A DNA stretch of 64,000 nucleotides from Quillaja saponaria (GCA_029379385.1 CM055617.1:4712001-4776000); one strand, 5' to 3'. Shown: positions 12,009 through 24,336, numbered from the stretch's first letter. Notes: generated by a model from the sequence alone, not told the origin. Made by a program: numbers and translations.

Positions 12009-15000
12009 TTATTTGATGAGAATGCATCGAATTGGTGATCCCTCGGCGCCAAGCAACCTTAGAGGTAAGCAATGAACAGAATATAATCCTGCTGGGACAT
12101 CACCAAGCTTCAGGGCTTCCACAAGAATGATTTCCTGAAGCGGTTCAACCAATTAGTATGCTGCATTGCTTGATCAAACCAATACAAGCACCAGAGTAAT
12201 TATACATACACAACCTAGCAACCCCATCTCAAGCTGTACTCAGGTGCTGACGAATTCAGAACTATCTTTAAAATAGGATATCAAGTTTAAAGGAACATAC
12301 CCCTGGGAAAACAAAAACAGCTGTGGAGAAAAGTGAAAAGCTGGTGGACCAAAAGTCAGGAAGAGTTCAGTACTCCTATAGCTAGATGATCTAATTGTCA
12401 TTAGTTGATCCTAAGCAAAAGGTGGATATTGCCACCTATGCTGTGATACCCCAGGAGTGAGACAAGAGGTGAGTTGCACAGTGTACTGAGTCCTATATCT
12501 GGTGCATAATTAATCGAAGTAGGTACATAAACAATTGCCAGTTGTAACTAGTCATGCAGAGATTAAGCACAAATTTGACTAACGGTCATTCAAGGTCATC
12601 AATAAACAAAACAACTTAGGTATTAGAGGGCTAGAATATAATAAACACATCATCTCAAGCTTCAATGGAATGTGCATATCAAAAAGTTCCAATTGGATCT
12701 GATTAACCAAATGGTAAGCTGAGTTTTTGCACTTTGTATGTCCTGAATCAATCAATAAATGCTTCAGTGATAAAACCATTGAGCTATTTTGACAAGGGTA
12801 CTTTCATTGGTCAACTTATATTCGTAAAAATACTAAAAAATTGACACCAGTAATACTAATAACCCAAGTTTTACAACTGTGAAGCAACCTACCCTGCCAA
12901 CTAGAAATTCAAGATGAGCGGGAATCAAGTCATCATAGGCAGCAACAGATAAGTAATCAACTCCTGCATTGCAGAGTAGAAAAATGGGTCAGTTAAAAAA
13001 AAAAGATACTATAAAGTTCTTCAGCTGTGCAAGAACTAAACATGGTTTTCTATCAATTACAAAGGAAAAAAAAGGTTTTGCAGCCTTGCCAAATAAATTA
13101 GTATTGATGCAAAAACAAATCAAATAGATGAACAAAACAAAGTTCCCACGTGTATTGTTATTGGGAAATGTATAACTGTTCTTGAGAAGTAGCCCAAGTC
13201 TACAACAAGAAAAAATAAATTGTATCTTACCAACAAGTTTGATGTCAGTGTTCTCTACAAGCCATTTTGCACCATCCTTCATAAATCCCACATAGCTAGT
13301 GTCGAATTCCTTTTGAAACATCAGCCGCCTAAAATTTAAACAACATCTAGTCACATATTGCTTCAGTTGAACTGTAAACTGATTTGTGCAGATTACCTGT
13401 CAGTATTTAATGTTCTGAAGAGCACACGACGTACACCCCTTGGAATATGTGAGGACTTCATAACTTCAGCTGTGAAAAGATATTCCTTATTCTAATATGC
13501 AATATATAAATTAATATAAAATAGAAAAAGATGAGGTTCATTCATTGAAATAACAAGAAAATATCATCAATATGTTGGAGGTAGAAAAGTTATAAATCCC
13601 CATTACATGATCGCTTGAAGGAACCCATTGTTCAGTGGGATTGTTCAACTCCTATGGTTGAAAGCACAGCTAATTAGGTATTAATACTAATTTCAGAATT
13701 TTTTTTTATTGATTGTAAAACCTATTCTTTAAGAGGTTCTGATCTGAGACAAAATACAGATGATTCGTATGTCGTACGTGTACATCCCCGAGAGGCACAT
13801 GGACACACAGATAAGTTGTTGGAGCATATGGTAAAAAGATAAAACATGATGAGGAAAGACAATTATGGATGTTGCTTTCTTGCTACACTACCAAATCTTA
13901 ATAGTCAATAGGGTTCTTAGCGATTGTACCTATGAATTAGTCCTATGTAAGGGGCACAACAACTGCCATGATTGGATTAACAATTCTATTGGACCATATA
14001 GTAGTCAAGGTGTTGTCCTAGCAATGTGTTTAAACTTAGTGGCCAAATTAAAGTTAAATTATATAGCCCAAGAGTCACAAAACTGTTTTTTATCAGAGGC
14101 CTCCATTATTCAGATCATTTGGTACTGCAAGCAACAAAGAATCAAAGTATTTGGACAGATAGAAAAGCTCATAAGATTTACATACCAGTTATGTTCTTAT
14201 CTCTTGGAACATCAACTAACAGTGCAAGGCCTACAGACACAATAAAGCTTTTATCATCATCTCAGTAAGGTAACACGAATAATCTTGAAATTTTATATTT
14301 TAAAATTCAAACAAAGGAGGGAGGAGAAATGCATGTTGTGATATTAAAATACTTACACAATAAGTTTGAGGAAAAGATAAGTAAACACTATAGAAAACAT
14401 TACAAAAACAAGACAAAACATCTAAATGGAGTCCGTGTGGAGAAAATAATCTTGTATATAGAGCAACAAAAAGAGTAGCAGACCTAACAAAAACAAAAAC
14501 AACTAAAATGAAAGCAATTAACTGTACTGAGAAAATCCCTAGCATGGCCCAGATGAAACCTCCAGTCCTCCACATCATTCACCTTAAGGAGCTTTACCCA
14601 TACTAGTACTACATAATAGCTAAAAATTCACACACAAAAAGTCCGAAGATGAAGAAATTAGAAATCTTAAGAAGCCAATGATTGTGAAGTGACCAAGGAA
14701 AACTCAGAAACAGAGATAAAGACCATAACTTTAATAAGCACATAGCGCCCCTCATAATCAGAACGAAAGAAATTTAAGTCTTAACCCATATAAAAATATA
14801 AATGCTAGAACCATTCTCACCATTAAGAACTTCCAAATCAAGCGTGTCTACGTCAAACCCAGCATCAAAGTAGTGATCAAACACGTGCCCAGGAGCGTCG
14901 ACATGAGTACCAGTATGAGTAGGAAGCTTCATCTCCGAGTTATTAGCTATCGAACCGTTCTTCATGCTCTTGGGAAGCCATAAGAACTCGCCAATCCCTT

Positions 15001-15238
15001 CATTAGAGTCAAATGCTGGCATGTCATTGACATATCTGTGGCTAATATCAAAGATTCTGCCATTACCGTACACCTCTCGACGGGGAGGTATGAGTTTTTC
15101 GTTGCCGCCACCGGCAAACGAGCAATCACTTGTATCAGCACCAGGAATGGAGGGGTAGGCTGGTGTGGCGGCGACGATGGCTAGCCCAACGGCGAAGAGT
15201 AGCTGCAATTTTAGGAGAGAGTTCATGGTTAATCGCAT
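12009..15238 (-). CDS. CYCLASE1: Secreted cyclase / kynurenine-formamidase-like protein
   Basis: Putative cyclase family (PF04199), the fold of bacterial metal-dependent kynurenine formamidase. The Arabidopsis homologue CYCLASE1 is reported as a negative regulator of programmed cell death; its substrate is not established. Six exons join in frame: 15238-14821, 14230-14186, 13469-13397, 13328-13231, 12963-12893 and 12134-12009, giving 276 residues. A hydrophobic signal peptide covers about residues 8-27. The metal-binding signature [11 protein letters not shown] is at 108-118. The C-terminal half ([15 protein letters not shown], then [12 protein letters not shown]) is complete and ends CILIK. 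The start is the first in-frame ATG (15238); Met5 at 15226 is an alternative. It diverges from the LRR gene at 16526 with a shared 1.3-kb AT-rich spacer. The symbol is by homology. Confidence 0.93.
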
Positions 15239-16525
15239 GTTTTCCGCTGCAAATGATGACAATCGAGTGGCGGTGTCGTCGACTTGTGCTGTTTAAGTAG
15301 GTATGCAATACGAATAGAATAGGAATCCCTGCTAGTTGTATTTGTATTTAAACTCAACTATCGAATATTTGTTCAAATTCAAAATAATATGCAAACTTAA
15401 ATTGGACGATATTCAAATATTTAATTTAAATTCGAATTTTTTTAATTTTTTATTACATAAAATAATATTTATTTCAAAAATTTCTGATAAAACTTTAAAA
15501 ATATAAATATATAAAATAAGACTAAGTAATTTAAAATTCGAATATTTATATTTAAGTTATATAATCATTATGAAAAAGACAAGTATCATCATTATTGATA
15601 GTCCTAATTCTAATTTTAATTATAATTTTATTAAAATATATTTAAAAGAGTTATTGTTAACAAAGATTAAAGAAATTTTATTTTGTAGAATTCCTAATAA
15701 ATTCTAGAAGATCCAAATCCAAAATAAAATGGGAAAGGTATTTTTAAAATTTTAAAAAATAAATAAAAATAATTATATATAATTATTATTCTTTGATAAA
15801 TATCAATTAATTAATTAAATAGTTAATCGAATGCTTAATCAAATAATTTGATCAAATATCAAATCCAATACTACATCATTTGAATTTGATTTAAATTTAA
15901 ATTCAAACTCTAAATTTTTTTATTTAATTTAAATTAACTTCAAATTCACATTATATAATTTAAATTTCTAACTCTAGGAACGAGTGGATGAGCATACACA
16001 GAATTTGTTGACAAATTTTCTTAAGCCCAATTGTTCAATTTCTTTCTGGAGAGAGTCCATTTAGACACAGAGATGGACTTCCACTATGTTTAAAGTGTAT
16101 AAAGCCCAAAAATTTTAGACTGTTCTCCACAGGTTTTCTCATTCTGAGATGAAAACAGAGAAAGGAGCAATTTTTTGCTCTAATTTAAACTTGTAAATTG
16201 CACCAACCAAAGCCTTGAGCCGTGTGTGTGTGTACGTGTCAGACAGCTTTCAGACAGCAAATCAAAAACTCATAAATAAATATCTGGAGGCATGAACGTG
16301 GAAGATTACCATTACCGCAAATTTTAGTGCTTTTCCAACCACAGAATAATGTTGCAAATTGTCAAAGATTAAGCTGCTTTCTAGTTTCTACCCCACTTCA
16401 CTGTTAGACACCAGTAATCTGAATCTCAAAACCTCATTGTTAAGCCTCTTCTCAAACTCAGAGAGAGTGAATGTGACAGAGGTTGAAAATCCAAACCTGT
16501 GAATTGAACCTCAAAACTCTTCAAT
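15239..16525. promoter_or_regulatory. Divergent spacer between cyclase and LRR genes
   Basis: 1.29 kb between two head-to-head start codons. The centre (15350-15960) is almost pure A/T with TTTAAATTCAAAT-like repeats. The 500 bp before the LRR gene are more balanced and probably hold its promoter. I could not fix a TATA box with confidence. Confidence 0.5.
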
Positions 16526-17689
16526 ATGTTAAAACTCTTCCTTCTTTTCTTGCTTTACCTTTCTGTCTTTAATACTGCAAGCAATCTCCTGATCCAAGCC
16601 CTCACTTCACCATCTGACATTTCTGCTCTTAAAGCTTTCAAAGCCTCCATTAAACCCTCTTCAATCAAACCATGGTCATGCTTAGCATCCTGGAACTTCA
16701 CCACCGACCCATGTTCAATTCCTCGCCGGACCCAATTCACCTGCGGCCTCACCTGCTCCCCTGACTCTACTCGGATCACCCAAATCACTCTTGACCCAGC
16801 TGGTTACTCAGGCACACTCACACCACTTCTGTCCCAACTCACGCAGCTCAACACACTTGACCTTGCTGACAACTCATTCTTTGGCCCAATCCCATCTTCA
16901 ATTTCTTCACTTTCCAACCTCCAAATTTTGAATCTTCGTTCCAATTGGTTCTCTGGGTCACTCCCTCCCTCTATTTCCAACCTGAAATCCCTCGAATCCT
17001 TAGACATTTCCCAAAATTCTCTATCTGGGTTTCTTCCAAACTCCATTAATTCTCTCTCTAATCTGAGACGACTTGATCTGAGTTTTAACAAACTCACTGG
17101 GTCAATCCCAAAGCTCCCAAAAAACATACTAGAACTCGCTCTAAAGGGAAATTTTTTATCTGGGTCTCTTCAAAAATCGTCCTTTGACGGGTTGAACCAT
17201 TTGGAGGTGGTGGAAATCAGTGAGAATTCACTCGCCGGAACACTTCAGGGCTGGCTTTTCCTCTTACCTTCACTACAACAGGTTGATTTAGCGAACAACA
17301 GCTTTACACGTATCGAAATCTGGAAACCTATCGGTGGTAACAGCAACCTGGTGGCCGTTAATTTGGGATACAACAAAATCCTAGGCTACGTGCCAGTTAA
17401 TTTTGCAGCGTATCCTCTGTTGGCGTCTCTGTCACTTAGTTACAATAGGCTACGTGGAGGCATCCCATTGGATTACAGCCATAGTAAATCTCTGAAAAGA
17501 ATATTTCTGGACGGAAATTTCCTCATCGGGAAGCCGCCGGCAGTGTTTTTTGAGGCCAAGACATCAGTTTCCGGCAGCTTGGGGGACAATTGTCTACATG
17601 GCTGCCCAGTTTCTTCAGAACTGTGCACACCTGCACAGAAACCCAGTTCTATTTGTAAGCAAGCCTATGGTGGGAAACCAAGGTCTTAA
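16526..17689 (+). CDS. Secreted leucine-rich repeat protein (receptor-like, no kinase)
   Basis: Single-exon gene of 387 residues. A signal peptide (about 1-25, hydrophobic LFLLFLLYL) is followed by an LRR N-cap with a DPC motif, then about ten plant-type 24-residue repeats (pattern LxxLDLSxNxLxGxIP, e.g. LRRLDLSFNKLTGSIP). A Cys-rich C-cap (DNCLHGCPVSSELC, about 354-367) ends the repeats. There is no transmembrane helix, GPI signal or kinase after the C-cap, so it is predicted apoplastic or cell-wall bound, like the short LRR proteins related to DRT100 and small RLPs. The ligand is unknown. No truncation is visible: the C-cap and stop are in the normal place for this family. Confidence 0.88.
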   Translation: MLKLFLLFLLYLSVFNTASNLLIQALTSPSDISALKAFKASIKPSSIKPWSCLASWNFTTDPCSIPRRTQFTCGLTCSPDSTRITQITLDPAGYSGTLTPLLSQLTQLNTLDLADNSFFGPIPSSISSLSNLQILNLRSNWFSGSLPPSISNLKSLESLDISQNSLSGFLPNSINSLSNLRRLDLSFNKLTGSIPKLPKNILELALKGNFLSGSLQKSSFDGLNHLEVVEISENSLAGTLQGWLFLLPSLQQVDLANNSFTRIEIWKPIGGNSNLVAVNLGYNKILGYVPVNFAAYPLLASLSLSYNRLRGGIPLDYSHSKSLKRIFLDGNFLIGKPPAVFFEAKTSVSGSLGDNCLHGCPVSSELCTPAQKPSSICKQAYGGKPRS

Positions 17690-18000
17690 CGTCTCATGTT
17701 GTCGGTCTCAGTCAAAAAAAGTGTGTATTTTAATGATTTTATAGCTCCAATTGAATAAAAAACTGTATAAACTTCCATGGCATCTAAACATTAATCCCAT
17801 TATATACAAGCTAGTTGTGCTTCGAAATTTATCAGCTTTTGGCAAATATTGATCTGGGATTTTGAAAGAAATCTGTTTCAATCTTATGAGTTTATTTCTC
17901 TTTCTCAAAATATTATTTATATTACAAAACAAAATTTAAAACATATCATTCTCTTGTCTCTTATTTGAATCTATTGAAACGAGCATGCCTATCATATTAC

Positions 18001-18330
18001 TACTTTAATTAAAAGCAATTTTTTCATTTTGGGAAAAAAGAAAAGCTTAGTTCATCTTGCCGACATTTTGTTTAAGAACTATAATTAATTTACTTTGTTA
18101 AATATATGTGTCTTACTTTAATCAAAGGTAATATTTTCGGTTAGGGGAAAAAGCTCATTTCATCATTTTATCTTGTTGACATTTTGTATAACAATTATAG
18201 TCAATTTACTTTGTTAAACCTATAATTGCCTTACTTTAATTAAAGGTAATTTTTTCAGTTAAAGAAAAGCTTATTTCATCATTTCATCTTGTCAACATTT
18301 TATTTAAGAATTATTGTCATTCTTAAACAT
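18001..18330. repeat. Three-copy tandem repeat, about 115-bp unit
   Basis: Units start TACTTTAAT at 18001, 18114 and 18232 (spacings 113 and 118). Each contains an AAAGCTT...TTCATC...TTGCC/TTGAC...ACATTTTGT core. Copies are clearly homologous with scattered differences. Confidence 0.8.
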
Positions 18331-18470
18331 ATTAGTTGAAAGCTCAATGAATAGTACGTTTTGTAAGAAAAATCATACTGTAAAATGTACAGAGACTCCC
18401 ACATAACTAAAATGCAAGCTTGGTATATTGGGTAGATATTAAGAATAAATTCTTTCCGTTATTTAAAACT

Positions 18471-18518
18471 CTCATTTTGTACATAATAAAGTAACTCATT
18501 TTGTACATAATAAAGTAA
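18471..18518. repeat. Perfect 24-bp tandem duplication
   Basis: Units 18471-18494 and 18495-18518 are identical, starting CTCATTTTGTACATAATAAA. Confidence 0.9.
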
Positions 18519-19658
18519 TTCTAAGTTATCCGGATAATATTAAAAAAATAATTAGGTAAACTACTTGTTATATTCTATTCAAAGAGATATGATTTAAGAA
18601 TATCTCAAACTTACCTATTAAGACTATGGGAGAGTCAACTCTCTGGTTTTATATTAATCCTCATTTTAATTAACAAATACTTTTTAAATTTTCCAGATAA
18701 TGCCAATAAAATTTATTAATTAAATTAATATTTTTGTCTTTTAAACTGCTGAAACTGAAAAAGGGGGTCGTATAAGACATGCACATTGGATCTTTCATTG
18801 GTGTTAGAAAAACATAACATGATTAGTTTAGTTTGTAGAGAAACAAAGTGGGATTACACAAGTCTTTGGTACTGTAATATGGGTGGGTTAGAAAGAATAA
18901 AAACTTGAAAAGTAGTGCTACTTTTGCTTTATAAAAGGGACATAGATCCAACTACAAACGTAATGTGAAAGTTGTCGCCAATATTGTTGGCGATAATTGC
19001 CATTAATACAAGCTTCATTCTCACGCATGTGAGGAGAATACAACTTTGCAAATTGCAAAGATGCTCAAGAATCTACCTATATACTTGTACACATTTTTTA
19101 TTTATTTTTTATAAAAAATATAATTTTAATATATTATTTTATTTAATAAAAAATTGTGTACGAATCGGTTTATGCATAATAATCATTTTTTTTTAAAATG
19201 GGTCATTCAATTTATAATTAAAAATTTATATGAATTTTATGACTTGCAATCTCTTCAAGATTTTAAATTCAAGTAAATGAAATGAATATACTTTCTTAAC
19301 AATTAAGTTAACCTTTTGAGTTTGTTTTTATATTTTCCATATTAATAATATAAGTTTCTCTTTCAAAAAAGTAATATAGGTATTTTTCTTTAATAAAAAT
19401 GAAGGTTGCTATGTTACAAAGTAACTTTTACTCATGTGCAAGTGCAAGTCATTGTCAAAGACATCAAACTAATTAGAGCAAGAAGAATAAGAAAATTCTT
19501 TTAGCATTTTCTATAAAACATGAAATTTAATTTCTCTTTCATCAAAGAATTTTGGACCAATAAAAAAAGAAGAAGAAGAAATAGGAAAAAGGAGCCCATC
19601 AAACTAAGCCCAATTTATACTCTTCTGTAAATGACCAGACTTTGACCCAAAAAAAAGT

Positions 19659-19686
19659 GGCGGGAATCATGCCTGGGCCTGGCCCA
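19659..19686. promoter_or_regulatory. E2F-like site plus paired site-II elements
   Basis: GGCGGGAA (19659-19666) matches the E2F consensus. TGGGCC (19674-19679) and GGCCCA (19681-19686) are site-II/TCP-type elements arranged as an inverted pair one base apart. This combination is typical of proliferation- or organelle-associated plant promoters. It lies about 240 bp before the ATG at 19926 and nothing else nearby would use it. Confidence 0.45.
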
Positions 19687-19925
19687 ATATAAAATAATAC
19701 ACTTGTAGTCCTCATTATTACCAAAATGTTCAATTTGGTCCCTAAAATTTTCAATTTCAACGATTTCGTCCCTCAATTTTCCCAGCAATTAATTGCAACC
19801 GCCTTTACTCGCAAATTGACCTTGGTGGTTTCATGTTTGTTGGTAACAACTAATATCTCTGTCGTTTAGAATCCCCAAAGCTAGGATTTTACCTTCAGGT
19901 ACTGGAAAGATTGAATTTTTCAGTG

Positions 19926-20229
19926 ATGGGCAAGACTAGCACGCGGGAAGATTTTCATGGCAATGAGTCTGATGCATATTTCCTTAATTTAATCAACCTT
20001 TTGATTCCTCTAATTAATCTTTTGTTTTGTTTGGTAGTATCTGCTATATAGAACAAATGGTAAGATATACTCAAACCTTATTACCTTGTCTTGTCCTCCA
20101 ACATCCCAAGACAGTGAAGATAATGTTTTTGTGTATTCTACACTCTCCAATTGTGGGTATGGAGTTCATGGCTTTCCCACGGAAAAGATCAGCCTCTTGT
20201 TGGCTTCCAACCTCATCTTTCATTCATAA
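19926..20229 (+). other. Unrecognised small gene or gene relic
   Basis: An ATG at 19926 opens 41 codons (MGKTSTREDFHGNESDAYFL...). A second frame, 20038-20229 (63 codons), starts exactly after a pyrimidine-rich acceptor (TTTGTTTGGTAG) and has coding-like composition (e.g. SEDNVFVYSTLSNCGYGVHG). Between them lies an intron-like stretch with a CTAAT branch-like site but no GT donor. A GC-AG intron from GAT|GCATAT would join the frames in phase but leaves a short intron of about 60 nt. It is convergent with SEP1. It may be a small lineage-specific gene or the 5' remnant of a larger one. I recognise no domain. Confidence 0.3.
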
Positions 20230-20466
20230 ATCTATGTAAGCTTAAAATGAACATTACAAGAGGGAAAAGAAAAGGACATGTACAGCAGGTCTGATTTGGA
20301 AAAGGCACCCAAAAGCAAAAGCCTTTTCTAATATATAAATTAAGGTCAAGACTTGTACATTCTCATGAATGGATGCCATTGTTGACCACAGTAAAGCAAC
20401 AAATATTTGATATTTGAAAGAATTTTCAAATTACAGAATTTACAAAATCCATCTACTAGCCCATGA

Positions 20467-23330
20467 TCAGTTTTTTGAGGCAGATTGGAAAATGAACACT
20501 GCTGTCAAGACACCAACCGATGCTGTAACTACTAGAGCAACAGTAGGAAGTGGAGCTGGGACCCCGAAGTTCTGCAGAATAAAAAAGAATGTCAAATTGA
20601 AAATTAATTGTGCATTTGTGCTCAAGGTCCTTCTAGTATGGCACCAAGGGAGGAGGGAGGGAGTGTCTAATTAGAATATTTTCTTAAAAGAAATAGAATA
20701 GTGAAGTGGTATTTTGAATTATAATAGCACAAATTTTTTGAGTTCTTAATTGTGTATGCACAATGTTAACAGACTGCATAACGGCTGAAAAGCACCAGAG
20801 CCGGGAAATTTTATCACATCTCTATGTTCCTCCTTTGCATTCAAAGGAGGGAGAACAGAAAATCTTGCCGAACATGTCACTCTGCATGGTGGACAAATTA
20901 TATTATATGGGCATACTCTTAACAGCTCTAACCTCTTTATGGACAAACTATCCAGAGATGTCAATAACTACTCTCTCTGAGCATTCAAACTAGAACTGCT
21001 TCCAGATTTTAGAGTTTTGGCCGTTCAATATTGAGGCAGGCTTCAAAGTATTATCTTCTGAGAATAAGCATGCCAATTTTCCAAAGGCATCCTTACAGGT
21101 TGCTGACAAGAGTCTCAAGTCAGCTTGAGGTATTCCGTGAAGAGAAAGTGGGGCTTAAAAGATATTAAAAACAAAATATCATCTAAACATAGAATCTAGC
21201 AGTCCCCACTAGTTAGACAGCCATAAGCATGTCATACAAATACTTCTTTCTAAGGGCTGGCTGTTGTTTGAGACAAAGTGACACTCAAGTAAATACTAGA
21301 AACCAGAATGAAGCTTTCTAGCTCTAAATTATCAGAAAGGGTACATGCACCAATTAGTGCTTTTAATAGTCAGAAGATCACAACTAGTTACCCCATTGAT
21401 CAATCCTTAACAAAGAGAAAAAAAAGAAATCACGAGCTTAATCTTTGTAAGTTTAGATGCTAAACTGCATTACAGCATTGGTAGCTAAAACTGTTAAAAA
21501 TAAACATATTATAGTTGAAACTTCAAATATAAACATAAACTTTATATAGTTCAACACTATTTATTTCTGAACTTAACATTTTAATAGTTCCAATTTTTAT
21601 TACATAAATCACATGCTTTGTCAGACCAACTAAACTGTGAATGCAAATGAAAGGGTTAGCCTTTCACCAAAAGTTATATCTTGAAGCATACCTCTAGAAG
21701 TCCCTTTCCAGTGGCAACTTCAACAGTAATAGCCACTGCAAAGCCAACCATAGCTAGCCGGCCTAACCATACATCCAAACTGTTTCCCTCTTGGGCATTT
21801 TGTTCACTTCTTATTGAAACAGGTGAGGCTCTGCATGCAGGCTTCCTTTGATAAGTTCTTCGTATCACTATAGATTAAAGCAAACATCACAACTCACCTT
21901 CTAACTGTTCATTTCTTTCAGTAGTACTTCATTTTGCCAGGAAAACAAGAAAAAGATAAAAACATGGACCAAAATTACAAATAGTTCAACTAAATTTCCT
22001 TTCCATGTTTCCAAGATTAGAATATGGGAACAAACAGAAATTAAGAAAGATCTAATATTTATTTACTTTGTAAGGTTGAACATCAGTGACAGTATCAGCA
22101 GATGCTATCAGAATTAGAGCTATTAGGTTTCATCTGTGTTGGTCAATCTGAAGCTAAGCCTTTGTTCACGTGAAACCAAAAAAAGAAAATAGTAATAAGT
22201 GGTCAAGGCTTTATGAAAGTATTAATATTAAGTAATTCATAGATTATGGGACGTGTGGTTGAACATAAGTGGCAGTATCTGCATATGCTAGCAGAATTAC
22301 AGCTAACTAGATTTCATCTGTGTAGGGCAATCTAAGCTAAAAGCTTTTGTTCAAAAAAATTGTTATAGGCCTTCAAGGCTTTATGAAAGTATTAGCATTA
22401 AGTGATTCATATATTATGGAAAGTGTTGTTGAACATCGGTGGCAGTATCTGCAGATGCTATCAGAATCAGAGTTGACTAGGTTTCATCAGTGCGTGGTCA
22501 ATCTAAAGCTAAAAGCTTTTGTTCACATGAAAGACCAAAAAAGAAAATTGTAATAGGTCGTCATTCGTCAAGGCTTTATGGAAGTATTAGTATCAAGTGA
22601 TTCGTAGATTATGGAAAGTGTGGTAGTTTTTATGCTGCACAAAAATGGAAACTTTAATAGTCAATTTTCTGAAGAACATATAAGTTGCTTACGTTGATAC
22701 GTTTTAATTCAATTTGAAATCCCCCTTTGGATTTGCTTCATAGAAGAGGAAATGGGTTAAATAGGAGAGGACTGAGTGAAAATGAGAAACCGGTATTGTA
22801 TAATTTCTGTATCTTTGTATATTATACATTTTACTTTCCCCCTTCGCCCCTTCCACCGTTATTTCACCTCAACCGGACAGAGCCTTTACGTTCACAAATA
22901 GACTGCTTCAAAAAACATCCACATGAAATTACTTTTGGAAAGAAAATTTGTAACTGACCACATCCCAGTTCAGAAGTATACTCACAATATCATCTTGTAA
23001 ACAATTACAACAAAACGAAACAGTGCCAAGATTGAAGCTTGCACAGAAAAAAAAAGGCATTTTCCAAGTAGCAGACTGTAAAATATCCAAATAGAATCTT
23101 ACCCAGAGGGGAACCAGTGGTGAATGATGACCCACTTGGAGAAAAGTTCGATTGGGGTAGTTGAGCAGTTGCAGGGGATTTTGCTGAGCTCAGAAAGCAT
23201 ACATCTGCAATAAAATTCAATTGGGACTATGAGATATCGAGGACAGAATTGCAAAAACAACTAAGTGAGGAAGAGAGATAGTACCACGTATGTGAACCGA
23301 GAGAGAAGCTGAAACTGGAGCTAAGGCCAT
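20467..23330 (-). CDS. SEP1: Stress-enhanced protein 1, LHC-like two-helix thylakoid protein
   Basis: Member of the ELIP/SEP/OHP branch of the chlorophyll a/b-binding superfamily, thought to give photoprotection in the thylakoid membrane under high light. Four exons join in frame: 23330-23285, 23204-23103, 21867-21692 and 20571-20467, giving 142 residues. A Ser/Ala-rich plastid transit region covers about 1-65. Helix 1 carries the LHC signature (DVWLGRLAMVGFAVAITVE, about 84-102). A second hydrophobic helix lies near the C-terminus (PTVALVVTASVGVLTAVFIF), ending QSASKN. Only two helices, as expected for SEP rather than ELIP. The start is the Met at 23330 (MALAPVSAS), where similarity to the family begins. 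Intron 2 (21868-23102) contains a three-copy repeat array. Confidence 0.94.
22075..22628. repeat. Three-copy tandem repeat in SEP1 intron 2
   Basis: Units of about 170-183 bp begin GTTGAACAT at 22075, 22258 and 22428. Each contains GCAGTATC...GCAGATGCTATCAGAAT, a TTTCATC block, AAGCTAAAAGC and TCAAGGCTTTATG. A partial fourth unit ends near 22628. The array makes up almost half of the intron. Confidence 0.85.
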
Positions 23331-24039
23331 TGGGGCAGCACAAATGGAACTGCTCGGGCAGTGGGCACTATGAGCTCTCTGTTTTCTTTGAATGGTAATA
23401 GGCAAAGCTGAACTATGCAATTGGATAATGATGACCATATATAGGACTGGCAAGACGGACACGTATCTTGTTGGATTTATTTGGTTATAATTTTTCTGAA
23501 AATAAATATTTAACTTTATTTTTTATTTCATCATATAAGTCTAATTTATTTGAGGTTAAATTTAATTTGTTTTTTTATCAAAAAATATCATTATTCATAA
23601 ACTATACAATTGAATTAAATCAGAAATAGTTGTTTTCCATCTCATAAACTCTTCTTATAAAAACAGATTCAATCCATACACTCTAGTGTGAAGGTTGATT
23701 AGATCTAGATTTTTGATATTTACACCAAGTAAGTATTTAGTTTTAAAATTTTATTTTCAAAATACTTTTTATTATTAAAAAAATATAAAAGATAACAACT
23801 TGTATATGTAAGATGTAAAAATGAATCTTAGGAAAAAAAAAATGTAAAAAATGAAAACTTTCTTGTGAAAGTGAAAACCTTGTGAATAGGAAATGGATAT
23901 GAAAATCCTTAATTTCAGAAACCGAGAAAATCAGTGTCACAGTGTGTATGTAAAGCCAAAATATTTTCAAATTTAGGTAATATTGACGGACAGTTTAACC
24001 ATAATCATTACACCCTTTTGTCTTGTCCATTTCGGTTCT
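23331..24039. promoter_or_regulatory. SEP1 upstream region
   Basis: About 0.7 kb between the SEP1 start and the Mutator-like element. Rich in A/T. The SEP1 promoter must lie here or inside the element. I could not place specific light-response motifs confidently. Confidence 0.4.
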
Positions 24040-24048
24040 CAAACTCAA
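24040..24048. repeat. Left 9-bp target-site duplication of the MULE
   Basis: CAAACTCAA, identical to 27095-27103. A 9-bp duplication is the hallmark of Mutator-like transposition. Confidence 0.85.
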
Positions 24049-24280
24049 AGGATTTTTGGATATAAGGGTTCAAATTGTATAATTTTTGTATAAAATGGTA
24101 AAATTTTTACTTTAATAGTCATAATATGATAAAGTTTGAAACCGTCTTTTGAAAACACGATTTCTTGATCCAACTAAGTATGTCGCGTCGGCCCACGGAC
24201 CCTACAACACACACCTCACGAGCCGAGCTGATGTTGACTGTTTCACCCCAATTTTTGTCCCCACGCGGGCATCGCTGGAC
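24049..24280 (+). repeat. MULE left terminal inverted repeat
   Basis: Inverted partner of 26836-27094. Its outer end reads AGGATTTTTGGATATAAGGG; the other end, on its own strand, reads GGGGGTTTTTGGACATAAGG. The repeat ends at CTGGAC (24275-24280). Confidence 0.8.
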
Positions 24281-24305
24281 GAGCCCGTGGGGGACAAATA
24301 ATTGT

Positions 24306-24336
24306 CTGAAACCGACTTTACAAAAGTCGGTTTCAG
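24306..24336. repeat. Perfect 14-bp inverted repeat, 3-nt loop
   Basis: Arms 24306-24319 (CTGAAACCGACTTT) and 24323-24336 with loop ACA. Lies directly inside the left TIR of the MULE. Confidence 0.85.

Larger units (their letters stand above)
17690..19600. other. AT-rich spacer with tandem repeats
   Basis: Downstream of the LRR gene. It holds a three-copy minisatellite (18001-18330) and a perfect 24-bp duplication (18471-18518). No gene is recognised. Confidence 0.6.

Noticed and set aside
13865..14245. 126-codon plus-strand frame in the cyclase gene
   Set aside because: It covers introns and exon 2 of the cyclase gene on the opposite strand, has no domain, and no homologue comes to mind.
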